From positions 30,400 through 94,399 of the forward strand of contig CAMYLZ010000014.1 of the NCBI GenBank assembly GCA_947259375.1: a DNA stretch of 64,000 nucleotides, given 5' to 3'. The first letter of the stretch is position 1, and the number at the start of each line of letters is the position of its first letter. A model generated the notes under the pieces. The model saw nothing but the letters and a program-made list of their open reading frames with translations, was not told the DNA's origin and did no database searches. Both the position numbers and the translations under genes were made by a program. This document shows positions 20,297 to 31,571 of this stretch, one piece after another. Origin of the DNA: an uncultured Parvularculaceae bacterium (GTDB lineage Bacteria > Pseudomonadota > Alphaproteobacteria > Caulobacterales > Parvularculaceae).

Positions 20297-21046
20297 TTAC
20301 AGCACTCCCGCTTCGTTTTTCAGTTTCTCGACCAGTTCCGCGACGCTTTCGACTTTGACGCCGGCTTCGCGCTTCGGCGGTTCGGTAACTTTCAAAGTCT
20401 CAAGGCGCGGGCTGATATCGACGCCAAACTCACCGACATCCTTGACGTCGAGCGGCTTTTTCTTCGCCTTCATGATATTGGGAAGCGACGCATAGCGCGG
20501 CTCGTTAAGACGAAGATCCGTCGTGACGATCGCCGGCAGCTTGATTGAGATGGTTTGCAAGCCGCCATCGATTTCGCGGGTGACTTTCAGGGCCTCGCCG
20601 TCTTTTTCGACTTTCGAGGCGAACGTGCCTTGCGCCCAGCCGAGCAAGGCCGCGAGCATTTGCCCGGTCTGGTTTGAATCATCGTCAATCGCCTGTTTGC
20701 CTAGGATCATCAGGTCCGGCTTTTCTTCATCGGCGACGGCTTTGAGCAGTTTCGCGACGGCGAGCGGCTCCACCGTTTCGTCTGTCTTGATGAGGATGCC
20801 GCGATCCGCGCCCATGGCGAGCGCCTGGCGGATCTGGTCTTGCGCTTTTTCAGGACCGATGGAGATTGCGACGATCTCTTCGGCGGTTCCGGCCTCTTTC
20901 AGGCGCACGGCCTCCTCAACGGCGATCTCGTCGAAGGGGTTCATGGACATTTTGACATTGGCGAGGTCGACGCCGGTCTCATCCGATTTGACGCGGACTT
21001 TGACATTATAGTCGATCACGCGTTTCACGGGCACGAGGATTTTCAT
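20297..21046 (-). CDS. etfB: Electron transfer flavoprotein subunit beta
   Basis: [22 protein letters not shown]...[19 protein letters not shown]. Confidence 0.96.
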   Translation of the reverse strand: MKILVPVKRVIDYNVKVRVKSDETGVDLANVKMSMNPFDEIAVEEAVRLKEAGTAEEIVAISIGPEKAQDQIRQALAMGADRGILIKTDETVEPLAVAKLLKAVADEEKPDLMILGKQAIDDDSNQTGQMLAALLGWAQGTFASKVEKDGEALKVTREIDGGLQTISIKLPAIVTTDLRLNEPRYASLPNIMKAKKKPLDVKDVGEFGVDISPRLETLKVTEPPKREAGVKVESVAELVEKLKNEAGVL

Positions 21047-21200
21047 TTGAAGCTCCTGACGGGGGTGGCGCGGGGGCCTGTCGCCAGTCCCCCACTCAAA
21101 TTTCGAGCCGGACAATAGCGGCGCGGTTTCGCACGATCAATGCGCAATGGCGCCCGGCGGGCAGGACATTTTTCCGTGCGCGGCGGCGGCCTGTGGCCGC

Positions 21201-21404
21201 TCAGGCGCCTTTGCCGATGAGCCACAAGAACAGCATCATTATCGCAATAGTCGCAGCCTGTGCGGCGACCCGCAGGCGCATGAGTTTGTTCGAGTGCTCT
21301 TTGGCGAAATTTCCGCCCTTGGCGAGTGAAAAAATGCCGATGCCGAGAATGATGGCCGTCGCGGCGAGCCCGATCGGGATAAGAAAGAAAACTAGTTTAT
21401 CCAT
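21201..21404 (-). CDS. Twin-transmembrane (HIG1-like) small protein
   Basis: 67 aa with two TM helices and NKLMRLRVAAQAATIAIM loop typical of this family. Confidence 0.75.
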   Translation of the reverse strand: MDKLVFFLIPIGLAATAIILGIGIFSLAKGGNFAKEHSNKLMRLRVAAQAATIAIMMLFLWLIGKGA

Positions 21405-21483
21405 GACGAGAGTTCCTGAATGACGCTTGAGCTTTGTTACGCGTAATATGCGCCGGCGGACCGGATTATAGGATGCGTCACTT

Positions 21484-21511
21484 GGCCTGACCATGGGCCT
21501 GACCATGGGCC
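21484..21511. repeat. 12-bp tandem microrepeat GGCCTGACCATG x2 plus partial copy
   Basis: ggcctgaccatgggcctgaccatgggcc. Confidence 0.8.
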
Positions 21512-21569
21512 CTCATCCATGGACCCAGGCGTGCCTTGAGGCCGCGCTTTCAGGCTGTTTTGACCGGAA

Positions 21570-23342
21570 TCAGGGCGATGGCGCGGCGGCGCTTGCGTGC
21601 CAGGCCGGCAGAAAACTGGTGATGTCGTCCTGGCGCAACATGACAGGCTCCGCGGTGGGCGCATCTTCGGCATTGGCGAGCACGGCGCCGGAAAGCCGCG
21701 CCAGATAAGCGCGAATATCGGCGTCCGCCGGCGCGTCGACGCCGAGCCCGCCATCTTCCGGCGCGGCGGCCATCGGCGGTTTCAGCTCATGAAGGGCGAA
21801 ATCCATTCGCACGTCATAGGTGCGCCGCGCCTGATAGCGTAAAAATCGTTGCGCGTTGTACCACTGGGCCTTTTCGCTTCCATCCGTGCACGTCGCAGCT
21901 TCCGTTCCTTCCGCGCCCCAGCGCCGTTCTGGACAGTGATAAGGATCGAAGGAAAGGCTCCACAACCGCTGCATCACATGGGCGAGATTAAGGCGCATGC
22001 GGGCGCCGTCCGATCGCCAATAGGTGAATGTGCAGGCGTTTTTTTCTTGTTCAAAGGCCGCTAGCAGGTCGCCGGCGAGATCAGCGCCGTCATAGGCGAC
22101 ACCGGGCGCGCCGTTTCTTGCATCTTCATAAAGGCGTTGCGTATTGCGGCGCGTTTCGATGAAAGAGACTTTCAATCGCGCATCGCGGGACGGTGTCGAA
22201 TACTCCTCCCACTCGCCATAGGTTCCGTAAATATTGGGCGGCAGCTTTTTCGGATGCGGTTTTAAATGCGTGCGGGAGAAATAAGCGGCATCGACCGCGA
22301 CCTTGCGTGATTTGATCTCGCCGCAGATCGTCTGCAAACTGAAGCGCAGTTCCTTGACGGGATCATAGCGGAAATCCGGCGCTGCGAGCCGGCGGCGGAC
22401 ATAATCGTAATAGTCGAGGGTCTGCCCGCGATGACGGAATTCGCCATAATGCCATATGCCGGATGGGTGCGGCGCATTCCCAAAATATTGCTCCAGAGAG
22501 AAATCGTCGATGGCGTCATTGTCAGCCGCGCGCAGCCGGCCCCCGAGCAAGGAGCCGTCGGACGCAGTCTTTGCACCTTCCACGACGATCGGCCGCCAGC
22601 CTTTCAGCCCGGCGCCTAGCGCCGGCTGGGAACGCATGAAATTCGGACCATAAGCGGTTCGCGTCACCGTATTGTCCGGATGGGATGCGACGACCAGCAC
22701 CTGTCCGTTTTCGAGAATGTCGTAGACGATCCCTACATGGCCGAAAATATCATAAGCGAGCACGCCCGGCCGCACCGCGCCGCGTGCGATCTTCACGGGA
22801 TAGAAATCGTCATGCGCCCGCCCGCCGCCGGTTTCAGGATGGGTGCGGAACATTGCGGTCGAGACTTCGCCGCCGATTCTGGCGATAAAGGCCGGCGCAT
22901 TGGCGACATGGTTCACAATTTGCCGGCGCCCCGCGACCCTGTTGCCGCCGGTCGAGTAGCGTAAATCCTCGCGCTTTCCGTCGACGGTGCGCATGGCGTT
23001 CTGATAGGAAAAAGGCAGGCCGTTTTTCCATGCATAATAAGCGCGCAACACATAGGCCATGTCAGCGCAATCGCCTGGAATGTCCGGATCAACTTCTGCG
23101 CGATAAGGGTTGGCGTCGCTTTTAAGGCAGGCATCGAGCGAGGTGCAGTCTGATCGCCCGATCGCTTGAACAAAGGCGGCGTAGCCCGCCTCATCCGCAT
23201 CCGACCAATGGGTCTTGTAGACTTCCCAGCGCGCCCCGGTATTGACCGGATCGGGGATGTCCCCGGCATGCGCGAACGCGCAAACCGCCGTCACGACGGC
23301 GGCCGCCCCTAGCCCCAAAGCGTTGTTGCGCAACACGCCCAT
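21570..23342 (-). CDS. Secreted hypothetical protein, possible papain-fold cysteine peptidase-like domain
   Basis: Signal peptide; GDCADMAYVLRAYYAWKNGLPF and FGHVGIVYDILENGQVLVVASHPD motifs. Confidence 0.7.
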   Translation of the reverse strand: MGVLRNNALGLGAAAVVTAVCAFAHAGDIPDPVNTGARWEVYKTHWSDADEAGYAAFVQAIGRSDCTSLDACLKSDANPYRAEVDPDIPGDCADMAYVLRAYYAWKNGLPFSYQNAMRTVDGKREDLRYSTGGNRVAGRRQIVNHVANAPAFIARIGGEVSTAMFRTHPETGGGRAHDDFYPVKIARGAVRPGVLAYDIFGHVGIVYDILENGQVLVVASHPDNTVTRTAYGPNFMRSQPALGAGLKGWRPIVVEGAKTASDGSLLGGRLRAADNDAIDDFSLEQYFGNAPHPSGIWHYGEFRHRGQTLDYYDYVRRRLAAPDFRYDPVKELRFSLQTICGEIKSRKVAVDAAYFSRTHLKPHPKKLPPNIYGTYGEWEEYSTPSRDARLKVSFIETRRNTQRLYEDARNGAPGVAYDGADLAGDLLAAFEQEKNACTFTYWRSDGARMRLNLAHVMQRLWSLSFDPYHCPERRWGAEGTEAATCTDGSEKAQWYNAQRFLRYQARRTYDVRMDFALHELKPPMAAAPEDGGLGVDAPADADIRAYLARLSGAVLANAEDAPTAEPVMLRQDDITSFLPAWHASAAAPSP

Positions 23343-23482
23343 GCGTCCATTTTAACGCGCGGTTAACGAGGCGGGTAGGGGCGAGCGTCCGGACAAAGCG
23401 CGATTTTTCCAATATGCGCCTGATTTCGGCCCGGAAATCTGGCTGGATTCAAAATGCCAGGCGGCGCCGGCGGCTGGCCGCC

Positions 23483-23944
23483 CTAATAATAGGCGCGGCG
23501 GCGCAGATCGCTATGCGCCAGCGTGCGCCCGATCGGCCAGAGCGCGAAGCCGGCGAGTTTTAAATGCGCCCACGCGAAAGGCAGGCCGATGATCGTAAAG
23601 GCGAGGGCGATCGCTGCAAAAACATGGCCGAGCGCCAGCCACCAGCCAGCGAGCAGGAACCAGATGACATTGCCCAATAAGCCAAGCGGGCCGGTGCCGA
23701 TTTCCTCGCCAAAGAGCAATTCTCGGCCGATCGGCTTCGTGCCGAAAGGCCACAAGGTGTAAACGCCATTGTCGAAGGCGGCGCGCGCCCAAGGGATGCC
23801 GATGATCGTCACCACCATGACCAGCGCGGCGACGAACCAGCCCAGCGCGGCGACAGCGCCGCCGAGCACGAGCCATAGGAGATTGAGAATCAACGCGATC
23901 GGCGAGATCGACCGCTCGTCAGCCAATGGATGCTCGGGATACAA
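23483..23944 (-). CDS. YccF domain-containing inner membrane protein
   Basis: GNVIWFLLAGWWLALGHVFAAIALAFTIIGLPFAWAHLKLAGFALWPIG and GIPWARAAF. Confidence 0.92.
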   Translation of the reverse strand: MYPEHPLADERSISPIALILNLLWLVLGGAVAALGWFVAALVMVVTIIGIPWARAAFDNGVYTLWPFGTKPIGRELLFGEEIGTGPLGLLGNVIWFLLAGWWLALGHVFAAIALAFTIIGLPFAWAHLKLAGFALWPIGRTLAHSDLRRRAYY

Positions 23945-24037
23945 GGGCGCCTCCTTCCACGGGGAAGATATAAGCCCTAATTAGCCCGCCGCCACCGATT
24001 TTACCGCTTAAATGGAACGGTTTGGCTGAATTCGCGC

Positions 24038-24460
24038 CTATTTCCGCTTGAGGTAATGGTCCAAGGCATAAAGATCGAACTCTTTGAAAAAGATAATGAT
24101 CAGCGATGAAACCGCGACAGTCGTCGACGGAAAGAACAGAATCTGGCGAGATTGCGCGTCAAGCAGGTAAAGGCCGAGCGGGTCCAGCAGATATTTGGAA
24201 ATCGCCAGCGCGCCGAGGATCAACACCACCGCTTGCGCCGGATAGACATATTTTCTGAACAGGCCGAGCATCACCAGCGCGCCAAGCGCAATTTGCCCCC
24301 AAGCCAGCGGCAAGACCAGCATTTCGGTGCTAATCAGGCCGCCATAGTATTTTTCGGACAGGCCGACGCCAACTTCCGGCGACATCGCCCGCATAGTCCC
24401 CCAAATGATCAAAAGCAGCCCGGTGGTGATGCGCAGGGCCAGAAGCAGTCCGGATTTCAT
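24038..24460 (-). CDS. DoxX-like membrane protein
   Basis: Four hydrophobic segments, LALRITTGLLLIIWGTMR. Confidence 0.6.
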   Translation of the reverse strand: MKSGLLLALRITTGLLLIIWGTMRAMSPEVGVGLSEKYYGGLISTEMLVLPLAWGQIALGALVMLGLFRKYVYPAQAVVLILGALAISKYLLDPLGLYLLDAQSRQILFFPSTTVAVSSLIIIFFKEFDLYALDHYLKRK

Positions 24461-24580
24461 TGTCGCGTCCTCATTGTTGACAGTGATGATGCTTTTAGGA
24501 CGGCCGGCGGCGTCAGGTCACTTCACAATCATGAGGGTGATGCGGCGCGAGACCGCGTGAAGCCGCACCGTTTCAATATG

Positions 24581-25450
24581 TTAGGCGATCAAACCAAGGC
24601 GCCGACGGATCTCCTCCGGCGGGTCACCGGCCTTGCGGATCGCTGCGAGCGTCGCCGCCTTGTCGCGTTTGGCGAGCCGGCGCCCGGCGTTGTCGGTAAT
24701 CAGCCGATGGTGGCGATAGACGGGCGCGGGCAGGTCGAGGAGCCTTTGCAAAAGCCGATGCAGGTGTGCTGCGTGATAAAGATCCTGGCCTCGAATGACA
24801 TGGGTGACGCCTTGCAAGGCGTCGTCGTAAACCGACGCCAGATGGTAACTCGTACCAGAATCCTTGCGAGCGATGATCGCGTCGCCGAAAATTTCAGGCG
24901 TCGCCTTTATCATTCTGCGTTCGCCATGCGGCGTTTCCTCGGTGAATGAAAGCGCGTCATATGCCGTGCCGAGAAACGCCTTTGCAGTCTTGATCGACAG
25001 CCGCCAGGCATAAGGCGCGCCGGCGTCGAGCATGGCGCGCTCGTCGGCAAGTCCCAGCGGCGCGCCGATATATTGCTGGCCCTCTGGACCGGCAGGCGCG
25101 AAATGCGGCGCGCGGGTTATTTCTTCGGCTATTTCTTTTCGCGTTTTAAAACACCGGTAGACGAGGCCTTTGTCGATCAGCGCCTGCAGCGCGTCGTCAT
25201 ATTCTTTCAGATGTTCTGATTGCCGGCGCACCGGCTCTTCCCATTCAAGCCCCAGCCAGGCGAGGTCGTCGAAAATTGCGGCGTCGAATTCGGGCCGGCA
25301 ACGGGTCCGGTCGATATCTTCAATCCGCAGAATGAAGCGCCCGCCGGCGGCACAGGCGGCGTCAAACGCGGTTATTGCTGAAAAGGCGTGGCCGAGATGC
25401 AAAAGCCCGGTCGGCGACGGGGCGAAGCGGGTGACGAAAGGCGCCGGCAT
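24581..25450 (-). CDS. gluQRS: tRNA glutamyl-Q(34) synthetase
   Basis: TRFAPSPTGLLHLGHAFSA, RIEDIDRTR, truncated GluRS architecture; KRDKAA KMSKS-like. Confidence 0.93.
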   Translation of the reverse strand: MPAPFVTRFAPSPTGLLHLGHAFSAITAFDAACAAGGRFILRIEDIDRTRCRPEFDAAIFDDLAWLGLEWEEPVRRQSEHLKEYDDALQALIDKGLVYRCFKTRKEIAEEITRAPHFAPAGPEGQQYIGAPLGLADERAMLDAGAPYAWRLSIKTAKAFLGTAYDALSFTEETPHGERRMIKATPEIFGDAIIARKDSGTSYHLASVYDDALQGVTHVIRGQDLYHAAHLHRLLQRLLDLPAPVYRHHRLITDNAGRRLAKRDKAATLAAIRKAGDPPEEIRRRLGLIA

Positions 25451-25482
25451 ATGCGCGTTTTCCGCTCGTAGCCGCGCGGCGC

Positions 25483-26898
25483 TTAACCAGCGCCGCCGAC
25501 GGTGAGCGCGTCGATCTTGATGGTTGGCTGGCCGACGCCGACCGGCACGCCCTGACCGGCTTTGCCGCAAACGCCGATACCCGGATCAAGGGCGAAATCA
25601 TTGCCGATCATCGACACCTTGGTAAGAACGCTGGGTCCATCGCCGATCAAGGCGGCATTCTTGATCGGTGCGCCGAGTTTGCCGTTTTTGACGCGGTAAG
25701 CCTCTGTGCAGTTAAAGACGAACTTGCCGGAGGTGATGTCGACCTGCCCGCCCGAAAAGTTGACGGCGTAGATCCCGTCCTTGACCGAGGCGAGGATTTC
25801 GTCGGGGTCGTGATCGCCTGCAGTCATGAATGTGTTGGTCATGCGCGGCATCGGTTGATGGGCGAAACTTTCGCGACGCCCATTGCCTGTGGCCGCGACA
25901 CCCATAAGCCGCGCATTGAGGCGGTCCTGCAGATAGCCTTTGAGGATGCCGTCTTCGATCAGCACGGTGCGCGAGGTCGGCGTGCCTTCATCGTCGACAG
26001 AGAGCGAACCGCGCCGTCCGGCGATCGTTCCGTCATCGACAACTGTGACCCCGGGCGCGGCAACCCGCTCGCCGAGCCGCCCGGCGAAGGCGGACGTCTT
26101 TTTGCGGTTGAAATCGCCTTCAAGGCCATGGCCGACCGCCTCATGCAGCAACACGCCGGTCCAGCCCGGACCGAGCACCACTTCCATTTCGCCGGCCGGC
26201 GCGGCTTCGGCCTCGAGATTGACCAGCGCTTGGCGCAATGCCTCGTCGACCTGCCCCTGCCAGGCGTCGGGCGTAATGAAACGTTGATAGCCTTCGCGAC
26301 CGCCAGCGCCGTATGAGCCAGATTCCTGCCGGTCGCCCTCGCCGGCGGTGACCGACACATTGAGCCGCACCAATGGCCGGAAATCGCGGATGATGCGGCC
26401 GCCGGGACGCATGATTTCGATCGCTTCCCAGGCGCCGGAAAGCGTGCATGAAACTTGCCGCACGCGCGAATCTTTGTCGCGCGCATAGGCGTTGATCTCT
26501 TCGAGAAGCTTTGTTTTCGCCTCGAAACTCAAATCGCCAAGCGGGTTTTCATCCGGATAAAGCTTGGTGTTGGTGCTGGCGGGCCCTTCCGCGATGACGC
26601 CGCCGGCGCCGCGTTTGACCGCCTGAACGGCGCTCGCCGCGCGTGTCAGCGCCGCCTCGGACAGCTCGGATGCATGGGCGTATCCTGTTGATTCGCCGCA
26701 AACGGCGCGCAGCCCAAAGCCCTGTGTCACGTCGAAATTCGCCGCTTTCAGCCGGTTGTCGTCAAAGACGAAGGATTCCGACTGGCCGTATTCGAGGTAT
26801 AGCTCGCCATCATCAGCGCCGCTCAAGGCGTTGTTGAGGATCGATTGCGTGTGCTCGCGGTCGAGTTCGGTGCGGGAGAAGAAGTAAGAGTCGGTCAT
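25483..26898 (-). CDS. tldD: Metalloprotease TldD
   Basis: HEAVGHGLEGDFNRKKTSAF (HExxxH) motif. Confidence 0.96.
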   Translation of the reverse strand: MTDSYFFSRTELDREHTQSILNNALSGADDGELYLEYGQSESFVFDDNRLKAANFDVTQGFGLRAVCGESTGYAHASELSEAALTRAASAVQAVKRGAGGVIAEGPASTNTKLYPDENPLGDLSFEAKTKLLEEINAYARDKDSRVRQVSCTLSGAWEAIEIMRPGGRIIRDFRPLVRLNVSVTAGEGDRQESGSYGAGGREGYQRFITPDAWQGQVDEALRQALVNLEAEAAPAGEMEVVLGPGWTGVLLHEAVGHGLEGDFNRKKTSAFAGRLGERVAAPGVTVVDDGTIAGRRGSLSVDDEGTPTSRTVLIEDGILKGYLQDRLNARLMGVAATGNGRRESFAHQPMPRMTNTFMTAGDHDPDEILASVKDGIYAVNFSGGQVDITSGKFVFNCTEAYRVKNGKLGAPIKNAALIGDGPSVLTKVSMIGNDFALDPGIGVCGKAGQGVPVGVGQPTIKIDALTVGGAG

Positions 26899-27128
26899 AC
26901 AATGAGACTTAGTCGCGCGTGAGGGCGGGAGCAATGGCCAAGACGTCCCGTCCTGCGACCATTTTTCCGGCGCTAGCGCGATGACGGCGGACCTGCTGCT
27001 GGCTTATATGCCGCGGTAGAACAATTTGACCTCGGCGTAGGGGGCGGCTTATGCCGTCGCCCGGCGCGTAGGCGTTTGTGTCGGCGAATTAACGGGATGG
27101 CGATTGTCACCCAGTTGCGCGGGAAGCG

Positions 27129-28295
27129 GTGATGAAGAAATTCTTATCTGGACTTTCAGGTCTATTTGTTTTGGCGGCGGAGAGCGCTCATGCGGCGCAG
27201 GAAGACGGCGCTATTTCCATGGTGCCGGCGGCGTCGGCGCTCGCGGAGGAGGTGCATTTCTTCCATAATGGGATTTTGCTGCCGATCATCACAGTAATCT
27301 GCCTGTTGGTTCTGGCGCTGCTGCTGGTGGTGATCTTGCGCTTTAACGTCAAGGCCAATCCCGAGCCGAACCGTTTCAGCCACAACACGCTGATCGAGAT
27401 TATCTGGACCGGGGTGCCGATCCTCATTCTTCTGGTGATCGCGCTTCCCTCATTCGAGCTCCTGTTCAAGGAAGACGTCACGCCCGACGGCAAGCAGGTT
27501 GCGGCGCGCGGCGACGGCCAGACCGTCGATTTCGTTTTTCCGAATGATTTTCCTGAAAGCCGCATGGTGGCGCGTCCCGATCATTTGCAGGTGATCGTCG
27601 ATGACGGCGCGACGCGCACCACGCTGAAGCATCGCAGGGATTTCCGTGTCGAAGGCTGGGGCGAGACCAATCTCGTCGTTTCCCTCAACGAGCCGGCGCC
27701 GGCCGGAGCGAGCGTAATTTTGCGCGGCGGGCGCTCGACCCAGAATGTTTCGAGCTGCCCTATGGCCAAACGCTATATCGACTCTTGTGAAAAGGAAGTC
27801 GTGCTGGCCCCGACCATGACCCTCAAGGTCAACGGCTATCAGTGGGGCTGGAGCTATTCCTATCCGGATTTCGGCGACTTTGAGTATTCCTCCAACATGC
27901 TGCCCGAAGAGCAGACGACGCCTGAGCTTTATCGTTTTGAAGTCGACAATCGCGTTCTGGTGCCGGTCGGCGAAACCATTCGCGTGACGACGACCGCGCG
28001 CGATGTCATTCACTCTTGGGCGATTCCGTCCTTCGCCATCAAGATCGACGCCGTTCCGGGCCGAATTAATGAGACCTGGTTCCGCGCTGAGCAAGAAGAC
28101 GTTTATTACGGTCAGTGTTCGGAGATTTGCGGCGTCAAACACTCATTCATGCCGATCGCCGTGGAAGTCGTTTCGCGGCCTGAATTTGAAGCCTGGGTCG
28201 ACAGCCAGCGCGCGCTCGCCGGGCTCGATCCGATGTTTGAAACCGACATGATGAAACTCGCGCAGGGCCCGGTCGCCGGCGCCGCGGCTGAATAG
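27129..28295 (+). CDS. coxB: Cytochrome c oxidase subunit II
   Basis: [21 protein letters not shown], CuA motif [18 protein letters not shown]. Confidence 0.97.
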   Translation: MMKKFLSGLSGLFVLAAESAHAAQEDGAISMVPAASALAEEVHFFHNGILLPIITVICLLVLALLLVVILRFNVKANPEPNRFSHNTLIEIIWTGVPILILLVIALPSFELLFKEDVTPDGKQVAARGDGQTVDFVFPNDFPESRMVARPDHLQVIVDDGATRTTLKHRRDFRVEGWGETNLVVSLNEPAPAGASVILRGGRSTQNVSSCPMAKRYIDSCEKEVVLAPTMTLKVNGYQWGWSYSYPDFGDFEYSSNMLPEEQTTPELYRFEVDNRVLVPVGETIRVTTTARDVIHSWAIPSFAIKIDAVPGRINETWFRAEQEDVYYGQCSEICGVKHSFMPIAVEVVSRPEFEAWVDSQRALAGLDPMFETDMMKLAQGPVAGAAAE

Positions 28296-28312
28296 AGAGG
28301 CTGGAACAGACC

Positions 28313-29980
28313 ATGGCTGACGCACAAGCAGCACACGAAGCGCACGACGCCCACGATCATAAGCCGCCATTCCTGGTTCGCTGGCTTTTCTCAACGAACC
28401 ACAAGGATATCGGCACGCTTTATCTGATCTTTGCGATCATCGCCGGCATTGTCGGCGGCACGATGTCCGGCCTGATGCGCCTGGAGCTCGCTGAGCCCGG
28501 CGTGACCTTCCTCACCACCTTCATGGGGCAGCGGGATATCGATGCGGCGTCCAATTTCTACAATGTGCTGATTACCTATCACGGGTTGATCATGATCTTC
28601 TTCATGGTCATGCCGGCGATGATCGGCGGCTTCGGCAACTGGTTCGTGCCCATTATGATTGGCGCGCCGGACATGGCCTTCCCGCGCATGAACAATATCT
28701 CGTTCTGGCTTTACGCGGCGTCGGGCATTGTCATTACGCTTTCTCTGTTCGTGCCCGGTTACGGTTCGAATACCGGTTTTGGAGGCGGCTGGGTGATGTA
28801 TCCGCCCTTATCGTCCAACACGGGCAGTCCGGGGCCGGCGATGGATCTCGTGATTTTGTCGCTGCACCTTGCCGGCGCATCGTCGATCCTCGGCTCGATC
28901 AATTTCATCACTACGATTTTCAACATGCGCGCGCCGGGCATGACGCTGCACAAGATGCCGCTATTCGCCTGGTCGGTGCTGGTGACCGCATTTCTGTTGG
29001 TGCTGTCGTTGCCGGTGTTGGCCGGCGCCATCACAATGCTGCTGACCGACCGCAACTTCGGTACGTCGTTCTTTGACGCATCAGGCGGTGGCGACCCGCT
29101 GCTCTACCAGCACCTGTTCTGGTTCTTTGGCCATCCGGAGGTCTACATTCTCATCCTCCCGGGCTTCGGCATCATCTCGCATATCGTATCGACCTTCTCG
29201 AAAAAACCGATCTTCGGCTATCTCGGCATGGCGTATGCGATGGTGGCGATCGGTTTCGTCGGCTTCATCGTCTGGGCGCACCACATGTATACGGTCGGCC
29301 TGTCGGTGAACATGAAGGCCTATTTCGTCGCCGCGACGATGGTCATCGCAGTGCCCACCGGCATCAAGATCTTCTCATGGATCGCCACAATGTGGGGCGG
29401 CTCAATCAGCTTCAAAACGCCAATGCTGTGGGCGATGGGTTTCATCTTTCTGTTCACCGTCGGCGGGGTGACCGGCGTTGTGCTCGCCAACTCGTCAATC
29501 GACCATTATCTGCACGACACCTATTATGTGGTCGCGCACTTCCATTACGTGCTGTCACTCGGCGCGGTATTCGCGATTTTTGCGGGCTGGTATTACTGGT
29601 TCTCGAAAATGACGGGTAAGGAATATCGCGAATGGCTCGGCGCCCTGCACTTTTGGGTGATGTTTGTCGGCGTTAACCTGATTTTCTTCCCGCAGCACTT
29701 CCTTGGTCTGCAAGGCATGCCGCGGCGATATATCGATTATCCGGAATTGTTTGCGAAGTGGAACTACGTCTCCACCGTCGGCTACGGCATCACCGTGCTC
29801 GCTGTCATCATCTTCGCGATCTGCATGATCGACGCTTTCTTCATCTATCGGAAAAAAGCGGTCGCCAATCCGTGGGGCGAAGGCGCGACGACGCTGGAAT
29901 GGACGCTGCCTTCGCCGCCGCCATTCCACCAGTTCAATGAACTGCCGCGCTTTGACAAAGGCGACGCCAAAGCGTTCTAG
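28313..29980 (+). CDS. coxA: Cytochrome c oxidase subunit I (aa3-type)
   Basis: [51 protein letters not shown]. Confidence 0.98.
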   Translation: MADAQAAHEAHDAHDHKPPFLVRWLFSTNHKDIGTLYLIFAIIAGIVGGTMSGLMRLELAEPGVTFLTTFMGQRDIDAASNFYNVLITYHGLIMIFFMVMPAMIGGFGNWFVPIMIGAPDMAFPRMNNISFWLYAASGIVITLSLFVPGYGSNTGFGGGWVMYPPLSSNTGSPGPAMDLVILSLHLAGASSILGSINFITTIFNMRAPGMTLHKMPLFAWSVLVTAFLLVLSLPVLAGAITMLLTDRNFGTSFFDASGGGDPLLYQHLFWFFGHPEVYILILPGFGIISHIVSTFSKKPIFGYLGMAYAMVAIGFVGFIVWAHHMYTVGLSVNMKAYFVAATMVIAVPTGIKIFSWIATMWGGSISFKTPMLWAMGFIFLFTVGGVTGVVLANSSIDHYLHDTYYVVAHFHYVLSLGAVFAIFAGWYYWFSKMTGKEYREWLGALHFWVMFVGVNLIFFPQHFLGLQGMPRRYIDYPELFAKWNYVSTVGYGITVLAVIIFAICMIDAFFIYRKKAVANPWGEGATTLEWTLPSPPPFHQFNELPRFDKGDAKAF

Positions 29981-30010
29981 TCTTTGACGGACGATAGATT
30001 GACTGACTTC

Positions 30011-30043
30011 AAACCCCGCCGGGCGCTGCCCGGCGGGGTTTTT
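30011..30043 (+). terminator. Rho-independent terminator after coxA
   Basis: AACCCCGCCGGGC-gct-GCCCGGCGGGGTT followed by TTT. Confidence 0.9.
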
Positions 30044-30185
30044 CGTTGATTTTCAGAAACTTGCCGTGACTGGCACGGCGCTCGTGAATGGTTTATGAAT
30101 CGTTAATGCAGGGTGCGCGCTGACGGCGAAGGGGCCGGCGCGCTCATGCATTGGTTTAGGGCGACAGCAACAATCTGGAGGGGTA

Positions 30186-30554
30186 ATGCTGGAAACCATC
30201 ATCAACGACGTGTCTGGAATTTTTCGGGCAACATTTCTGGCCGGCGACTGGATCGCTTTATTGATCGCATTCGGTTCGGTGCTTGTGGCGTCTTTGTTCA
30301 TGCAGCGAGGCACGCAAATTGGCTCCATGACGCTGCTGGCGCTGGTGCTATTTGCGGTTGGCGGGTTTTTCCGCGGATATTTCCGCGGTGCGCCGACGGA
30401 CGGCGCGACCCAGGGCGACCGCGCGGTCACGCAACTTGAAACAAGCTGGCTGCATTTCATGGACCTGCAGGCAGGCACGCTGCTGGCTTATTTCATCGCC
30501 TTCATGTTCCTCATCCTGGTGCTGTTCGGGATGCGGAGCGTTATCGGGCGCTGA
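30186..30554 (+). CDS. Small 3-4 TM membrane protein of unknown function
   Basis: 122-aa ORF between coxA terminator and ctaB; hydrophobic segments; RBS-like ggaggg before ATG. Confidence 0.7.
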   Translation: MLETIINDVSGIFRATFLAGDWIALLIAFGSVLVASLFMQRGTQIGSMTLLALVLFAVGGFFRGYFRGAPTDGATQGDRAVTQLETSWLHFMDLQAGTLLAYFIAFMFLILVLFGMRSVIGR

Positions 30555-30662
30555 GCGGAAAATTTAGTTTCGGGGGCGGCTGCGGCGTTATGGAGCGCCG
30601 CAGCCGTCTGCTTTTGAGGCGCCGGTATTTCCCTTCCCGCGCCATTGAGGCATAAGCCCGCC

Positions 30663-31571
30663 ATGAGCGAGCCTGTCATGACGCCACGCAGTTACGCATC
30701 CGCCGGACCGGGCGACTATTTCGCGCTGTTAAAGCCGCGAGTCATGTCGCTCGTGATTTTCACCGCATTTGTCGGGATGGTGCTGGCGCCTGGCGCGCTC
30801 CACCCGGTACTGGCCGCCGTTTCGCTATTGGCGATCGCTGTCGGCGCTGGCGCGTCCGGGGCGCTCAATATGTGGTGGGATGCGGATATTGACGCCGTGA
30901 TGGCGCGCACCGCCGGCCGGCCAGTGCCGTCGGGGCGGGTGCCGCGCGCCGAGGCCGCAGCTTTCGGACTGTTCCTGTCCGGGCTTTCCGTGGCGCTTCT
31001 GGCGCTGGCGGCGAACTATCTTGCCGCCGGTTTGCTGGCCTTCACGATCTTTTTCTACGTTGTCATCTATTCCATGTGGCTGAAACGCTCGACGCCGCAG
31101 AATATCGTCATTGGCGGCGCCGCTGGGGCGTTGCCGCCGGTGGTGGGCTGGGCGGCGGCGAGCGGAACAGCGCCGCTTGAAGCGTGGGTGTTGTTCGCTA
31201 TCATTTTCCTGTGGACGCCGCCGCATTTTTGGGCGCTGGCGCTATACAAGCGCGGCGATTATGAGCGCGCCGGCGTGCCGATGATGCCGGTGGTGAAAGG
31301 CGAGGCGTCCACCCGCAAGCAGATTTTCGGATATGCCGTCATTCTCGCCGCCGCCGGCGCAGCACCGTTTTTCCTCGGGATTGCAGGCTGGCTATACCTT
31401 GGCGTCAGTATCGCGCTCGGCGCCGGGTTTTTATGGTGGTCGTTCAAGGTGCTGCGCGCGCCGGAAGGCGATTATGGCTCCGCGAAAAAGCTGTTCGGTT
31501 TTTCGCTGCTTTACCTGTTTGGACTTTTCGCCGCACTCCTTGTTGAGAAACTCGCAGGTCTCCATGTCTGA
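30663..31571 (+). CDS. ctaB: Protoheme IX farnesyltransferase (heme O synthase)
   Basis: [41 protein letters not shown]. Confidence 0.96.
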   Translation: MSEPVMTPRSYASAGPGDYFALLKPRVMSLVIFTAFVGMVLAPGALHPVLAAVSLLAIAVGAGASGALNMWWDADIDAVMARTAGRPVPSGRVPRAEAAAFGLFLSGLSVALLALAANYLAAGLLAFTIFFYVVIYSMWLKRSTPQNIVIGGAAGALPPVVGWAAASGTAPLEAWVLFAIIFLWTPPHFWALALYKRGDYERAGVPMMPVVKGEASTRKQIFGYAVILAAAGAAPFFLGIAGWLYLGVSIALGAGFLWWSFKVLRAPEGDYGSAKKLFGFSLLYLFGLFAALLVEKLAGLHV

